Source: Alloascoidea africana
Taxonomy: Eukaryota > Ascomycota > Alloascoideomycetes > Alloascoideales > Alloascoideaceae
Length of the DNA stretch: 64,000 bases
NCBI GenBank assembly: GCA_030581615.1
Contig: JAKTTT010000049.1
Span: 84,945 to 148,944 of the forward strand
Reading direction: 5' to 3'
The position numbers and the translations under genes are program-made. The number at the start of each line of letters is the position of its first letter. Within the stretch, counting starts at the first letter, position 1. Under the pieces are notes generated by a model. That model saw nothing but the letters and a program-made list of their open reading frames with translations, searched no databases and was not told where the DNA came from. Below are positions 11,034 through 22,302 of this stretch, in pieces.

Positions 11034-11765
11034 ATGCAGCCCCGGTCACGTGGCGAGAAGAAAAAACACAGCTGCCGCCGCCGCAGAGGCCCGTCCGGGC
11101 ACCGGGGCGCACCCGGTGAAAACAGCGGCCCGTGTCCACGTGCCGCCGGCCTGAGCGCCGCCGCACGCCTCACGCGGCCAGCCCTGCGATGGCGGCGGGC
11201 GCCTGTCTCGCCCTCGCCCTCGCCCTCGCCTTGCCCTCGCTAGCTCGGCGCTACCCTGTCGCGCTACCTTGTCGCGCTTCCCTTGTCGTTGTGCTGGACA
11301 ACTCCTGTAGGCCTGTGGACGTCGAAGGGGCCTAATGGCCAGGCGCTGGGTCTGGGTCTGGATCTGGAGCACCAGTGCCAGGGCCTGATCTGGGCAGGGG
11401 ACATCGCGGTCACTGCGTCCAGCGTGCCGGTGCGTCTGGCCCGAGACATGGCCCGAGAGGACCCGCCTGGCCCGGCGGTTAAGGTTCTGGGTGGAGGCTA
11501 AACGCCCAAAACGGCCAGAAACAGGGCTTCCGAGCTGGAGCTGGCCAGCTGGCCAGCTAGCTCGCGGTCCAGCACGAGAGCATGAATCATGAACAGGCCC
11601 GGGACGAGACGAGACGAGACGAACGAGACGAGTCCCAGCGGGCAGCGGACAGGCTGCCAGCGGACAGGCTGCCAGCGGCAATGACTCTGGCCGGCGCAGT
11701 TACGCTCGCTCGCCCTGCGTTCAGGCTCAAACAGACGTGCTGAAACAGGACCGGGCCAAGTCACC
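11034..11765. repeat. GC-rich island with several tandem repeats
   Basis: This ~730-bp block is strikingly GC-rich in an otherwise AT-rich window. It holds four copies of CTCGCC at 11207-11230, a GAGAC array at about 11603-11632, and a 15-bp unit (CAGCGGACAGGCTGC) repeated about 2.4 times at 11643-11678. Many frames are open only because of the base composition. It lies 290 bp upstream of the disordered-protein gene, so it may belong to that promoter. It also contains two CACGTG sites (11047-11052 and 11137-11142). No coding or RNA homology recognised. Confidence 0.6.
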
Positions 11766-11796
11766 AGACCACCTCTCTGCGATCATCCACCACCAT

Positions 11797-11820
11797 ATTC
11801 ATATTCATATTCATATTCAT
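11797..11820. repeat. Microsatellite (ATTCAT)4
   Basis: Four perfect copies of the hexamer ATTCAT, followed directly by GATCACAATC. It lies outside any gene. Confidence 0.9.
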
Positions 11821-11940
11821 GATCACAATCAGCCAGCAGCGGAGGGTCTGCCGCACTCTCGGACCGCGTTCCATCCCATCCTCGTCGGTCGCGAGCATAA
11901 TATTTGCTCTGCGTGTGATCACCCACCGCCAAGCTAACCC

Positions 11941-11965
11941 AATCCAATCCAATCCAATCCAATCC
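11941..11965. repeat. Microsatellite (AATCC)5
   Basis: Five perfect copies of AATCC, followed by further short imperfect arrays (ATTCCA, CAATCC and TGATTC units) down to about 12140. The string of small arrays continues the repeat-rich region to its left. Confidence 0.9.
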
Positions 11966-12530
11966 GACTCATGTGCAATTCCAATTCCAATGCCAAATCT
12001 CAATCCCAATCCCAATTCAACCTCACTGATCCCAATTGTCCTTTACTGTGCGGCTTGGTGATGCAAGCACGCCAACTTCGTACCACTGATTCATCCTTCA
12101 CCCTTCTGCTCTGGCCTGATTCTGATTCTGATTTTACTTTTGCTTTTGATTCTGTCCCCTTCCCTGTTCTCAACTCATCTTATCGTTATCGGTGTTAAAC
12201 CTAGACACAACCACAACACAAAAAAAAAAGAAAAAATTTCCCAATTTTTTTAAAACCTAGACAGGGTAGTGTGCTAGGTCTACTCGTCTAAACCCTCCCT
12301 ATTGAAATCAATCTCTACACAGACAGCTCACACTTTAAACACAATATAGACCTTGTCTAGAATCTTCGTGCGTGTTTTTTTGACCGTAAATAGAAAATAG
12401 ACCTATTTATCCCATTTTCTACTTCATTCATACATTTCAAAATCCGTTTATATTACTATAATAGAACCTCTCTAACACTCACTCACTCACTGCTCTACCT
12501 TCAATAATACACTTTCCTCGTTTGTTTGAT

Positions 12531-13886
<1,356 letters not shown>

Positions 13887-14312
13887 CTATTGGATAATAA
13901 ATAGAGCAAATAAAGAAGAGTGGGAGAGATAAACTAGAACTAATCGACCCGAGGAGGAAGAGGGGGCTGCTGGACCGGTATTTATACCCCAAATTATTCA
14001 GATCCATTGGTGGACCCTCTGATATTAGATCATTTTGCGCTTCTCGTTTTCCATCGCTTCGCTTGTTATTTTTTTGGATTTCCTCTTCCCCAGACTGCAC
14101 AAATCACGAATTTTTGGTCCCGATCCACACCATCGCTACCAGACATTAAATCCACAACCCCATATTGCATTCCAAATCCTTCTCGATACTCCTTTTACGA
14201 GCACTATACCACAGCCAAGAACTCACTCTCCTCTCGCAACACCAATGGCCACCATCTGCGAAAATGCATGCCTTGTGTCGTTTTCCCAACCTCCTGCGCT
14301 TATTCCTCATCG

Positions 14313-14319
14313 CACGTGA
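14313..14319 (-). promoter_or_regulatory. Candidate Cbf1/Met4 site upstream of MET17
   Basis: CACGTGA on the plus strand reads TCACGTG towards MET17, the core used by Cbf1 in yeast sulfur-gene promoters. It lies about 460 bp upstream of the MET17 ATG. I found no clear TGTGGC (Met31/32) partner nearby. Confidence 0.45.
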
Positions 14320-15025
14320 TGTGGGGCCATGCCATGTCCCCAGTTGGTTGGAGCTCTAAGCGCTGGTCTTGAATGAGACTGGTGAGCTTAATCGGAGTGT
14401 CGATTAGCAGAAAATGTGCCATGATCACACACATACCCTCCCCCGTTTCGCCAGATCGTATGTGTTGGGGCATTTAGGTTTGGATATATGGGCATCTCAA
14501 GATGGGTACAGAGAAGAAGCCTGCAGTGGGGGGAGGATCCCAAGATCAAGAAATTAGGTGTCGAGATCAAGATCGTGCGTCGCTATCATACGTAAAAAAT
14601 CATGAGACATCGTAAAATTTAAGAGTCATCATTCCTCGATCCAAGCAAGTTGATTTTTTTAGAGATCGCCTGCTTGTTTGATGTAGAATGTGTCCCTTTT
14701 TTTTTACTAACTTGTGTTTGGGTATAAAAGGAAATCTGGCTAGGTTGAGGAGAGACTCTTAAAACTAGCTTCATCTCATCATCCCTATCTGGTCATGGCT
14801 CCATGGACATCAAAAAAATCAATTCTATCCCCGTATCTCTTCTCCATGAAAACCACGGACTCGTATGTCTTGAGATGACGAATGACGGATGGATTCCAGT
14901 ATATCAAAATCAATGACGAATACTAATTACTCAAAATAGAAAAGAAGAAAAAATAGGAATTCAAAAGTCTATTAAAAATAAAAAGCCTTCGATGTAATAG
15001 AAGTTTTCCTACAGGGAAAAATTTT

Positions 15026-15126
15026 GCTCCGTGGGAGGCTCGAACTCTCGACCTTCAGATCACACGTTATCGTGAGACACGGATATAATATGAGACTGAC
15101 GCTCTACCAACTGAGCCAACGAAGCT
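15026..15126 (-). tRNA. tRNA-Met(CAT), elongator type, with intron
   Basis: The minus strand folds as an elongator tRNA-Met. The acceptor stem is GCTTCGT with ACGGAGC, the D-arm contains GGCTCAGTTGGTAGAGC, and the TPsiC arm is GAGAGTTCGAGCCTC. The anticodon is CAT in the loop CTCATAA. A 28-nt intron sits one base 3' of the anticodon, the canonical site. The mature body is 73 nt including discriminator A. A TTTTT tract follows on the minus strand as the Pol III terminator. It is not the initiator, whose acceptor begins AGC. Confidence 0.93.
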
Positions 15127-17400
15127 CTTCCAATTTCATAAATTACAGCTTTTAAAATTGACATAAACGTATTTTAGTGGTTATCATAGTGTAGATCTGG
15201 GTTTTGTTTTCATTCTGGAAATTAATAATGGGTAGAAAGTGGTGGATGTATATAAACCAAGCAATGAAAAAAAAAACTTGACTGAAAGCAGAGGAGAGAA
15301 ATGAATTCTTTTAAATCTATAGCTTCATGTAAGTTAAAGCTTTTTGTTAGAGAATTAATCGTGTTGTAGATTTCTCTAATAAGAATTTGATATTGGATCT
15401 GCTTGATGTCTGCAATAGGCAAAGACCGATTAGTGAAATTTTCTTATTAAATTGATCGTTTTGCAAAATGAGAAGAAACAAAGGCCTATTGTCAACCTAA
15501 ATATCACCAAGAAAGCAAACTTTCGCGAGCACTAGAAACAAGTAGAAGCAGATATGTCTTAATAACTTGCTAATTTTGAAGGCAATGGCAACACAAGAGG
15601 CAATTCTGAAAGGAAATTGCTGAAAGAGAAAATTGCAGAATCAATAATCATCGAGGAATCGCATGGACAATGGGACGGACGAGCTGGGTATGGTTAGTGG
15701 ACATGAAAACTGAAGATCCGAAGTACAAATAAACTGATTTGAATATTGATTGAGGATAAAAGTGGACCTGAAATTGAACATTATGTCGCATGAGGTGCAT
15801 GTTGTTACTACATACCGTTAGGTTCCTGGTAGGAACCGCCAAATAGAGGGGATTGTCTTTGGATTTTTCGCTTTAAACGAGTTTGGTCTGTTTCGAAAAC
15901 AAGATCTCCCGTTTCAAAATCCATCAAACTTAGCCCAATTTACTGTAGGCTTTTCCTTCTTTTTTTTTTGAAAGTAAAGGGTGAACTGGAAAGGTCCATA
16001 CTCCTAGAGGATCTGATAAGCAAATTCCACCATCTGGGGAAAACAAAGATCTTTGTCTGAAACATTTGAAGAGTGTGGACTTTGCATAGTTTTGAAGAAA
16101 GAATATTAAACAATTCCAACAATTCCCTCTATTTCGTGGTCCCTACCAGAAACTCAACAATAGAGGAATACCCACGGTTGATTTGCGAAACCTCAAATAC
16201 AGATCTACATATGTCCTAGAATTCTTTGACTCAAGACTCACATTAACCTCTTCCATTGCTTACTATGACATTTCTTTGTAAAGTGGGAATTCAGTTGTAG
16301 TAATAACATACACTTCATGCTAAATAATGTTCATTCCCAGAACATCAGCATATAAGTCAACCCCTTTTACCTAAATCAGAGAAGTGTTGACCCTTCATTA
16401 AGATTATCTATTTGGCTATCGAAACGTTTGCTGTTATGACTCTATCATTGCAGTTATGGATATAATGCTACTAGGAAGATCATTTTTTTATCTGGTTTGA
16501 AAGTCGGAGAAAGTATTAGAGCTTCTATTGGACCGTTACCTTCCTTTACATGGGGTTCTGAACTACAGAATAGCCACCCTTCTATTTCAAAGTTTGTAAA
16601 GCAGTTGAAAATACTTAAGGACATAAATGTGCGTATGTGAACAAACTCTTTGCGTCAGCTTATGGCTAACGAATATAGACCAAACAATTACAATCTGTGC
16701 ATGCTGTATAGGAAGAGCAACTGTCAAATGTATATTTAAGAGTTAACCGTGATCTACTGACATAGAAGATACTCCTCTTTCGTCATTTCAGGGCCAACAT
16801 AAGGTGCTGAGTTATCTAGCGAATGATATTGTCAGATTCTTCCTATTTTTTGCATATCAACTCTACTTATCTCCCTTCCCCTAATTTGTAAACTTCATTG
16901 CTGGTCTACAATTTTACTCGGTTCATAAAGGCATGTAACACTAATCAAACGACTGTAATTGAGTATATAAGCATCCATAATGTTTGGATATCCATATAGG
17001 TCTAATTAACGAAAGTCATGAAATTTTGTAAATTGTTTTTCCTAGATTTTTAATCAAACAGATACAAATCACTAGAGACGGATATCACCAAACCGATTTT
17101 TAACCTCTCTCAAATTTTCAAGTCCAAGACTATGTATGTAAAAGATCAAAAGACCCCCATTAACTTGTAATACACGAGTTGGTATGAATTGAGGATAGGT
17201 CAACCGGTAGAGCAATAAAAGTTCGAGAAGTAGCTTAAAGCCATAGCAGATCCCTGAAAAAGGTGTACCTTCCCCTACCTCGTTTCTCGTTCTACAAAGG
17301 CTGTAGTATAGAGCTTCTTTACACAGCTCTGCGTTGGTATAGACTTTCCCAAGGTCCAAAGGAGTGAAAACAAAAAAGAATTGCTGATTCAAATAAATGA
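15127..17400. other. Gene-free region, 2.3 kb
   Basis: No gene supported. Several ORFs of 60-113 codons occur (for example 17072-17413 minus, overlapping the NMD4 3' end), but none has recognisable content. The main structure is the imperfect inverted repeat listed at 15817-16158. Confidence 0.4.
15817..16158. repeat. Imperfect inverted repeat, 40-bp arms, 342 bp end to end
   Basis: The left arm (15817-15856) and the reverse complement of the right arm (16119-16158) agree at 33 of 40 positions; six of the seven differences are transitions. Both arms contain CTGGTAGG and AAATAGAGGG. The left arm also carries a small hairpin (GGTTCC-TGGTA-GGAACC). It may be a decayed small transposon; no coding capacity lies between the arms. 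Confidence 0.55.
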
Positions 17401-18689
17401 TCAAGAAGTCCATAGCTGGCCAGCTGGGCGTGCCACAAATGTATTGGCACTCTCCACTCTGTACCTAGGAGTCTGCGGAGATCCAACATGAACGGATTCA
17501 AAAGTTCCTGACAATTCTGCCACGGGAGAGGAAGAATAGTCGTAGTCGTCGGAACCTCTTGAAGAGGCATACCTGGGGAATGATTCATTCCCATACCCGT
17601 TATGCGATTTGTTGTCATCGTAACCAATTGATCGGGTTCGGTTGGAAGTCCTGGGTCGATGACGTACCCTTCTATGCACTTCTTTTTTGAAAGTGTCCAG
17701 CTCCTCTTTACCTGATGTTGACACCAAGGATGCTGGAATACTCGCTTTATTTGCTACATTCAATTGCTGCAATTTCCGAATTTCCTCGCTGGCCTCTTCA
17801 ATCGAAAGCGTTGGAATTCCGTAAGCTTTTGCCCAAATTTTTATTTCCTCGTCTTCTGTTACCAAAGACCAAAGCTTTTTAATCTCCGCTTTGTTGTTGC
17901 CTTTCTTATTTTTCGGTCCTCCCCAATGTATTTGGTACAAAACTGCCTCAAGTAAACTTTTTGCCTTGCCGTTAATCTTTGCAAATTGGCTCTCGTCATC
18001 CTCACCAGCCTGTAACTTCAATGTCTCGCTTTCCTTCATAGTCGCGTTGAAAACAGCATTAAATTCATTCTGTTTGGGTCTTCTTAACCTGAAAGCGTCG
18101 CATTTTCTCCAAAAGATGACTTCGTTCCGCTTCTGGATGTAAAAATGGGCAGGCGTACTCAGTGCAGCTGATGATGGACTGTGGGCACCACTACCATTGA
18201 TGTTGCCTTCATCCATTTTGGTAATTACACCAGCCTCTTTCTTCAAAATCTTTTCAATAAAACGAATGCTTTCACGGGCATTGATATTTAAGGTTGACAC
18301 CCCAGACTTGAAACGATCCAAGTCATGTAGTGTGGATAGGGGAATCACGAACACAATGTTTTCAGTCTCTGCCCAACGTTTTACAGCCGAAATCCCCTGA
18401 ATCAAAACAGATGTTTCCAAGACAAAATGATTGGAAGGAACGTACTGCTCTGTATTCGACTCTGATTCCTGATTGGTGTTGGTTGTGTACTGAGATGAAT
18501 CATTCGTTGACACAGATTGAACAGATTGAACAGATTGCCCAGACTAGTACACCTTCGTAAGCAATTTTAGGAATGATATCAAACAATCCAATTTGGACTT
18601 ACTTTCTTGTGACGAGATCTAAATCGTCGCTTATATCGAGTATTAGGTTTGGGGTCCCGAAGGACACCTTCTTCCAAAGGCTCGCTCAT
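17401..18689 (-). CDS. NMD4: NMD4-like PIN-domain protein of nonsense-mediated decay, two exons
   Basis: Exon 1 is 18603-18689 and exon 2 is 17401-18543, with a 59-nt intron (GTAAGT donor, TACTAG end); the product is 409 residues. Exon 2 alone has no ATG until well inside the domain, so the upstream ATG exon is needed. The PIN fold starts at HFVLETSVLIQGISAVKRW, with IPLSTLHDLDRFKSG and later WSLVTEDEEIKIWAKAYGIP. The Ser/Thr-rich tail ends in FVARPAGQLWTS, close to the FxARGxGELWSP tail I remember from S. cerevisiae Nmd4, a region reported to contact Upf1. The key acidic residues of an active PIN nuclease look incomplete, as in yeast Nmd4. It is longer than the yeast protein (218), mainly in linkers. 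Confidence 0.85.
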
Positions 18690-19121
18690 TCAAATGTACC
18701 TTTACCTCTCCTTTAAAACAATTGTAAAAGATTACAAATCAATAATATTAAAAAAAACAAAATGCGAAGGGGGGCGAAATGGCTATACTGATCCCAGATG
18801 GCAATTAGCTCATTAAGAGGAGTAGTAAAACAGCCTTGATTGTTATTTGAAGGAATTCCCTGTTTTCGCCAACATCCAGGCTCCTAGTATATGACTGTCC
18901 GGGTAATGACGATCTCTCACTCATTTAGAATAATAGTTTGTCAACAACAATAAAGAGGCAACTGGAACTTGGTTACATTTAATTAAAAAGGGCATTCAGG
19001 AGTACTAAGATCAAATTTACCAAGTAAAATGTTCAGTAGGATAAAAGATAGCGTTGTGGCTCTTTTTGTTTTTCCATTTTCAACATTGATACATTGCCAG
19101 AGAAGCAAAAACTTAAAAAGT
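18690..19121. other. NMD4 promoter and tRNA 3' flank
   Basis: AT-rich region between NMD4 (leftward) and the tRNA-Val gene (leftward). No gene seen. Confidence 0.35.
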
Positions 19122-19195
19122 TGATTCGACCCAGGATCGAACTGGGGACGTTCTGCGTGTTAAGCAGATGCCATAACCAACTAGACCATCGAACC
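19122..19195 (-). tRNA. tRNA-Val(AAC), no intron
   Basis: The minus strand gives a complete 74-nt tRNA. The acceptor strands GGTTCGA and TCGAATC pair with one G-T wobble. The anticodon loop is CTTAACA with AAC, and the T-arm carries GTTCGATCC. A T5 tract follows immediately as the Pol III terminator. The body is nearly the same as the S. cerevisiae tRNA-Val(AAC) I remember. Confidence 0.94.
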
Positions 19196-20386
19196 CGTTT
19201 TTTGATTTTGAAAATTGGTACTATTACAAGAATAACTAATATTATACTTTTCTATCCTAGACGACATTATAGAGCAATTGACCTTGGTTTAGTCTCTTAA
19301 CGCTAATTTTATCAAGAAAATGGAAAACACAGAGCTAATATTTTGAGATTCTACAAATGATACTACTTGAAGGTCCGAGGAAATACTTGAATATCGATAA
19401 GCAACCATAAGATTTGGAAAAGCCAAACACTGCTTGCTTACGGTTGCCTTAAATAGACCATACCTTGGAGAAACTTAGATTTATTCCCCGGTTTGAACTT
19501 AAGAAAAAATCAATTGAAGTGATAAAAAATAGAAGCCGGCGTCGTTGCTCGTTACACTAGCTTTGAGTCTACCATTGTTGCTTGATCTAGACTTGATTAT
19601 ACCCAAAGCTTATATTCCTCCCTTACCTAAGCTACCCTTGTGGGCTCGACTCCCAATAGGCGCACAGGTACCCGGGCACCTGGACTGGAGAAGCCCTGGT
19701 ATTGTTCCTCAAACATCCATACTCCACAGTAGATTCGCTCTTCAAAACATCTAAGCTATCATCTCAGCATGTTCCAATTCAATGAAATAGGTATTTACTG
19801 CAACAAGAACAATAACTAATTCCAAGTCAAAAAGACCCAGTTCTTTACACAACACTTAACACAGATCTATCAAAACAAAATAATGGATCATAGATCTAGA
19901 GATAATTCCGAATTCAAAAGATGACCAAGTTTAATGCTCCTTTAACAGTATCTCTCAATATAGATCTTAGTTTCGAATTCAACAAGTTTATATTCGATCA
20001 ACCTCAAGAATTGAACAGAACAAGAATCCCATTCTTACTGGTAGATAGCCAACAAGAATTGATACTTAATCCAAGGGAAGCTATATCAAGTGTAAAGCAT
20101 TTATATATTAAGCACTTTAACCAGCAGTAATACAATTGCTATAGTGTAATATGTGAGCCTACATAACTCTCGCATTCCATTTCCTAACCTTATAAACGCC
20201 CCAATAACATTCCCAACATCATACATATATAACACGCCCTTCTTCAAGATTAGATAGATCAGACTTGAGAACATACTAAAATTGCAACTCCTCTTTTTAA
20301 ATGTATTCCCTTCCTTATTATAGAAGGACTCCATTATACACATAGGTACAAAAAGAAATGCATTTTCCCTTTCAATAAAATTTTGT
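19196..20386. other. Gene-free region left of the inverted repeat
   Basis: It contains small open frames at 19545-19754 and 19921-20130 (plus) that I could not relate to any family. They could be remnants of a mobile element, but no conserved motif is visible. Confidence 0.35.
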
Positions 20387-20926
20387 ACAAAATTGCCAGG
20401 CCCCAGGACAGTGAAAATTCGCTCCCACGCCAAATCCGCCTTCACTACTACCATCACCGCCATGAAAATGGATCGTTGGCCCTGTCTTTAAGGATAAAGA
20501 CATGCTCATGATCCATCTTCACTGGATTTAGCTTCTACTTCATCTCTTTAACAACACCATAACAAAATCAAGAATCAGAATCTTTAGAATTCAGATTCTT
20601 GTATCGGTTCACGATTTTGTCATAATCGAATCGAAAATGCGTGTGCAAGAGGTGCTCCTTGAAATCGTACTTGCGATTAAACTGTCCTCTCTTATGTCGG
20701 CAAAGATGTCGGGGAGGGACATCTAAACCGTTTCTGATTCTGGATTTTTGATTGATGCCCTGTATAAAGATGAAAAAGAAGATAAAACCAGTAATGATGG
20801 ATCATGAGCATGTCCTTTTCCTTAAAGACATTGCCAAGGATCCATTTTCATGGCGGTGATGGTAGTAGTGAAGGCGGATTTGGCGTGGGAGCGAATTTTC
20901 ACTGTCCTGGGGCCTGGCAATTTTGT
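20387..20926. repeat. Inverted repeat pair with perfectly identical 88-bp cores
   Basis: The segment 20387-20474 is the exact reverse complement of 20839-20926 (88 of 88). Weaker similarity extends inward to about 20529 and 20783. Outside the core, 20343-20386 matches 21127-21168 in inverted orientation, so the right arm appears to carry a ~200-bp insertion at 20927-21126. Both cores start a short open frame (MAVMVVVKADLAWERIF..) facing outward. The spacer of about 360 bp has a small hairpin around 20570-20605. It is a foldback-type element or two copies of a dispersed repeat. Confidence 0.85.
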
Positions 20927-21169
20927 TAGAAAGAGTTCATGCTCTTTGGTTCCAGTTCTTCTTCGTGCTCAGATCTACGACATAGTCTTTAGATCTTTCT
21001 CTATAGTTCCTTTCGACTCCCTATTCCTTTCGTGCTCATTAGTCTGACCACATTCGTGATAGCCTTCCCTAGTTCAACGTGTCCACCACTGCACATCGCC
21101 ACTTTCCACCTTTGTCAAATTTTTGAAAAAATTTTGTTGAAAGGGAAAAAGCATTTCCTTTTGTACCTA

Positions 21170-22300
21170 ACGTAGTTCACATGCGAGCTGCTCACCCAAG
21201 CGAGCTGATCACTTTCCACAACCTATCTTAATAGAACAGACAATTAAAACACAACCACAATAAAAATCTGCTCGCTATTACCCTTAGCTGAATCTCCAGA
21301 CATTTCTACATATTTTGTAAAAGTCCGCAAATTATGGCAAGCTTTCCCGCAAATACGACATTGCCGAATAGTCGCCGCAGCTTGCCTCGACCGACCACCA
21401 GATTGCCTTGTTTTATGAGTTGCCTGCGTATCCACCTCCTTCTGAGCTGTAAAGTCTTGACCTTCTCCTACCGAAAAGGCTCCTTCTTGCTGTAGGCGTG
21501 TCTTTTTGGCCCTTCGGTGCTTGCTAAGTCTCTCATTAGCCTTGCGAAGTGACTTGTTCTCAGCACGCAGGAGGGCCTCCCGGTGCATAAAAGACTGAGT
21601 TCCATTAGCAATCTTGTCAACAGCTTCATAAATTGATGTTGGAGAGCTGGTCTGGTGTCGGAAAATTCGATCTTTGGTGTAGGCAGACTATGAAACGGCT
21701 TGTGGAAGGGTCTGTGGTGTCGAAGAGACCCAAGTTGTAGAAATCCGCATCAGCAACACCATACTTGGCTCTAATATTCGCTACAAGTCGAAACCACGCG
21801 TTTATCGCGTCTGGATCTTCGCATTGAGCCCTCTGGTAGTCGTATGTGCGATTAAAGCGTGTCTTGAGCTCTGGTTGTCGCTTGACGAAGTGTGAAGCTC
21901 AGAGCTTCCCGACGAGTCAGCCCTCACGCTCTGCAAGCAGGAGACTGGTCATATCTTCAACACCAGAGAGGCGGGGAGAAAATGATCGGGCATCAAGGTT
22001 AAGGATGAACTTGACTCGAGTCTCCTCTTCTAGCAGACTTAATCTCATTGAATTGGAAGAAGCATCAGCGCGAGCGCGGGTTCCATACATCCTAGTGTGT
22101 AGTGTTGAATAGGGAACAGAGTAGATCTGGGCAGCTTTTCGGATGCTGAGTTTTGTATCTTGTTTGATAGCCTGGATGGCAAGGAGGAGATTTGCTTCTT
22201 TAGAATTTTAATGCATGTTGTGTGGCAGAAGAAATTAATAGTTAAATCAAAAGAGCTTGGTAGAATTGTGGAAAGTGATCAGCTCGCATCTGACCTACGT
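21170..22300 (-). mobile_element. Internally deleted Fot1/pogo-type DNA transposon
   Basis: The element is 1131 bp. It is flanked by TA dinucleotides (21168-21169 and 22301-22302), the target duplication of the Tc1-mariner superfamily. The terminal inverted repeats begin ACGTAG, followed by TTCACATGCGAGCTG on the left and GTCAGATGCGAGCTG on the right, and both continue into ATCACTTTCCACAA. The left end carries an extra 17 bp (a partial duplication of CGAGCTG). The interior, read on the minus strand, encodes the two ends of a Fot1/pogo transposase with the middle missing. It is non-autonomous. Confidence 0.88.
21244..22220 (-). pseudogene. Broken Fot1/pogo transposase
   Basis: Read from 22220 downward, one frame gives the psq-type helix-turn-helix region (LLLAIQAIKQ.., SIRKAAQIYSVPYSTL). 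The CENP-B-like DNA-binding region follows (RFNRTYDYQRAQCEDP, INAWFRLV). Two in-frame TGA codons interrupt it near LLLAEREG. The sequence then jumps, around FYNLG, to the family's C-terminal part, open from 21588 to 21244: SFMHREALLRAENKSLRKAN, a basic stretch, and a C-x2-C-x4-H zinc-knuckle-like motif (CRICGKACH). The DDE catalytic core is absent. It resembles the transposases of filamentous-fungal Fot1 elements; related elements are known in Yarrowia. It cannot be active by itself. Confidence 0.85.
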
Positions 22301-22302
22301 TA

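Noticed and set aside
11046-11681. 211-codon minus-strand ORF in the GC-rich island
   Set aside because: No ATG-linked protein features; the frame is open because stop codons are rare in GC-rich repeats.
16100-16170. LTR end or primer-binding site (TGGTAGGGACC, TGTTGGAATTG)
   Set aside because: No second LTR, no TG..CA boundaries with a target duplication and no retroelement coding sequence nearby; the TGGTAG motif is better explained by the inverted repeat.
17072-17413. 113-codon minus-strand ORF overlapping the 3' end of NMD4
   Set aside because: No recognisable domain, overlaps a well-supported stop, and lies in otherwise non-coding AT-rich DNA.
20101-20463. 120-codon ORF starting in the left inverted-repeat arm
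   Set aside because: Its first 25 codons are the repeat core also found at 20850; the rest has no counterpart in the other copy, so coding is unlikely.
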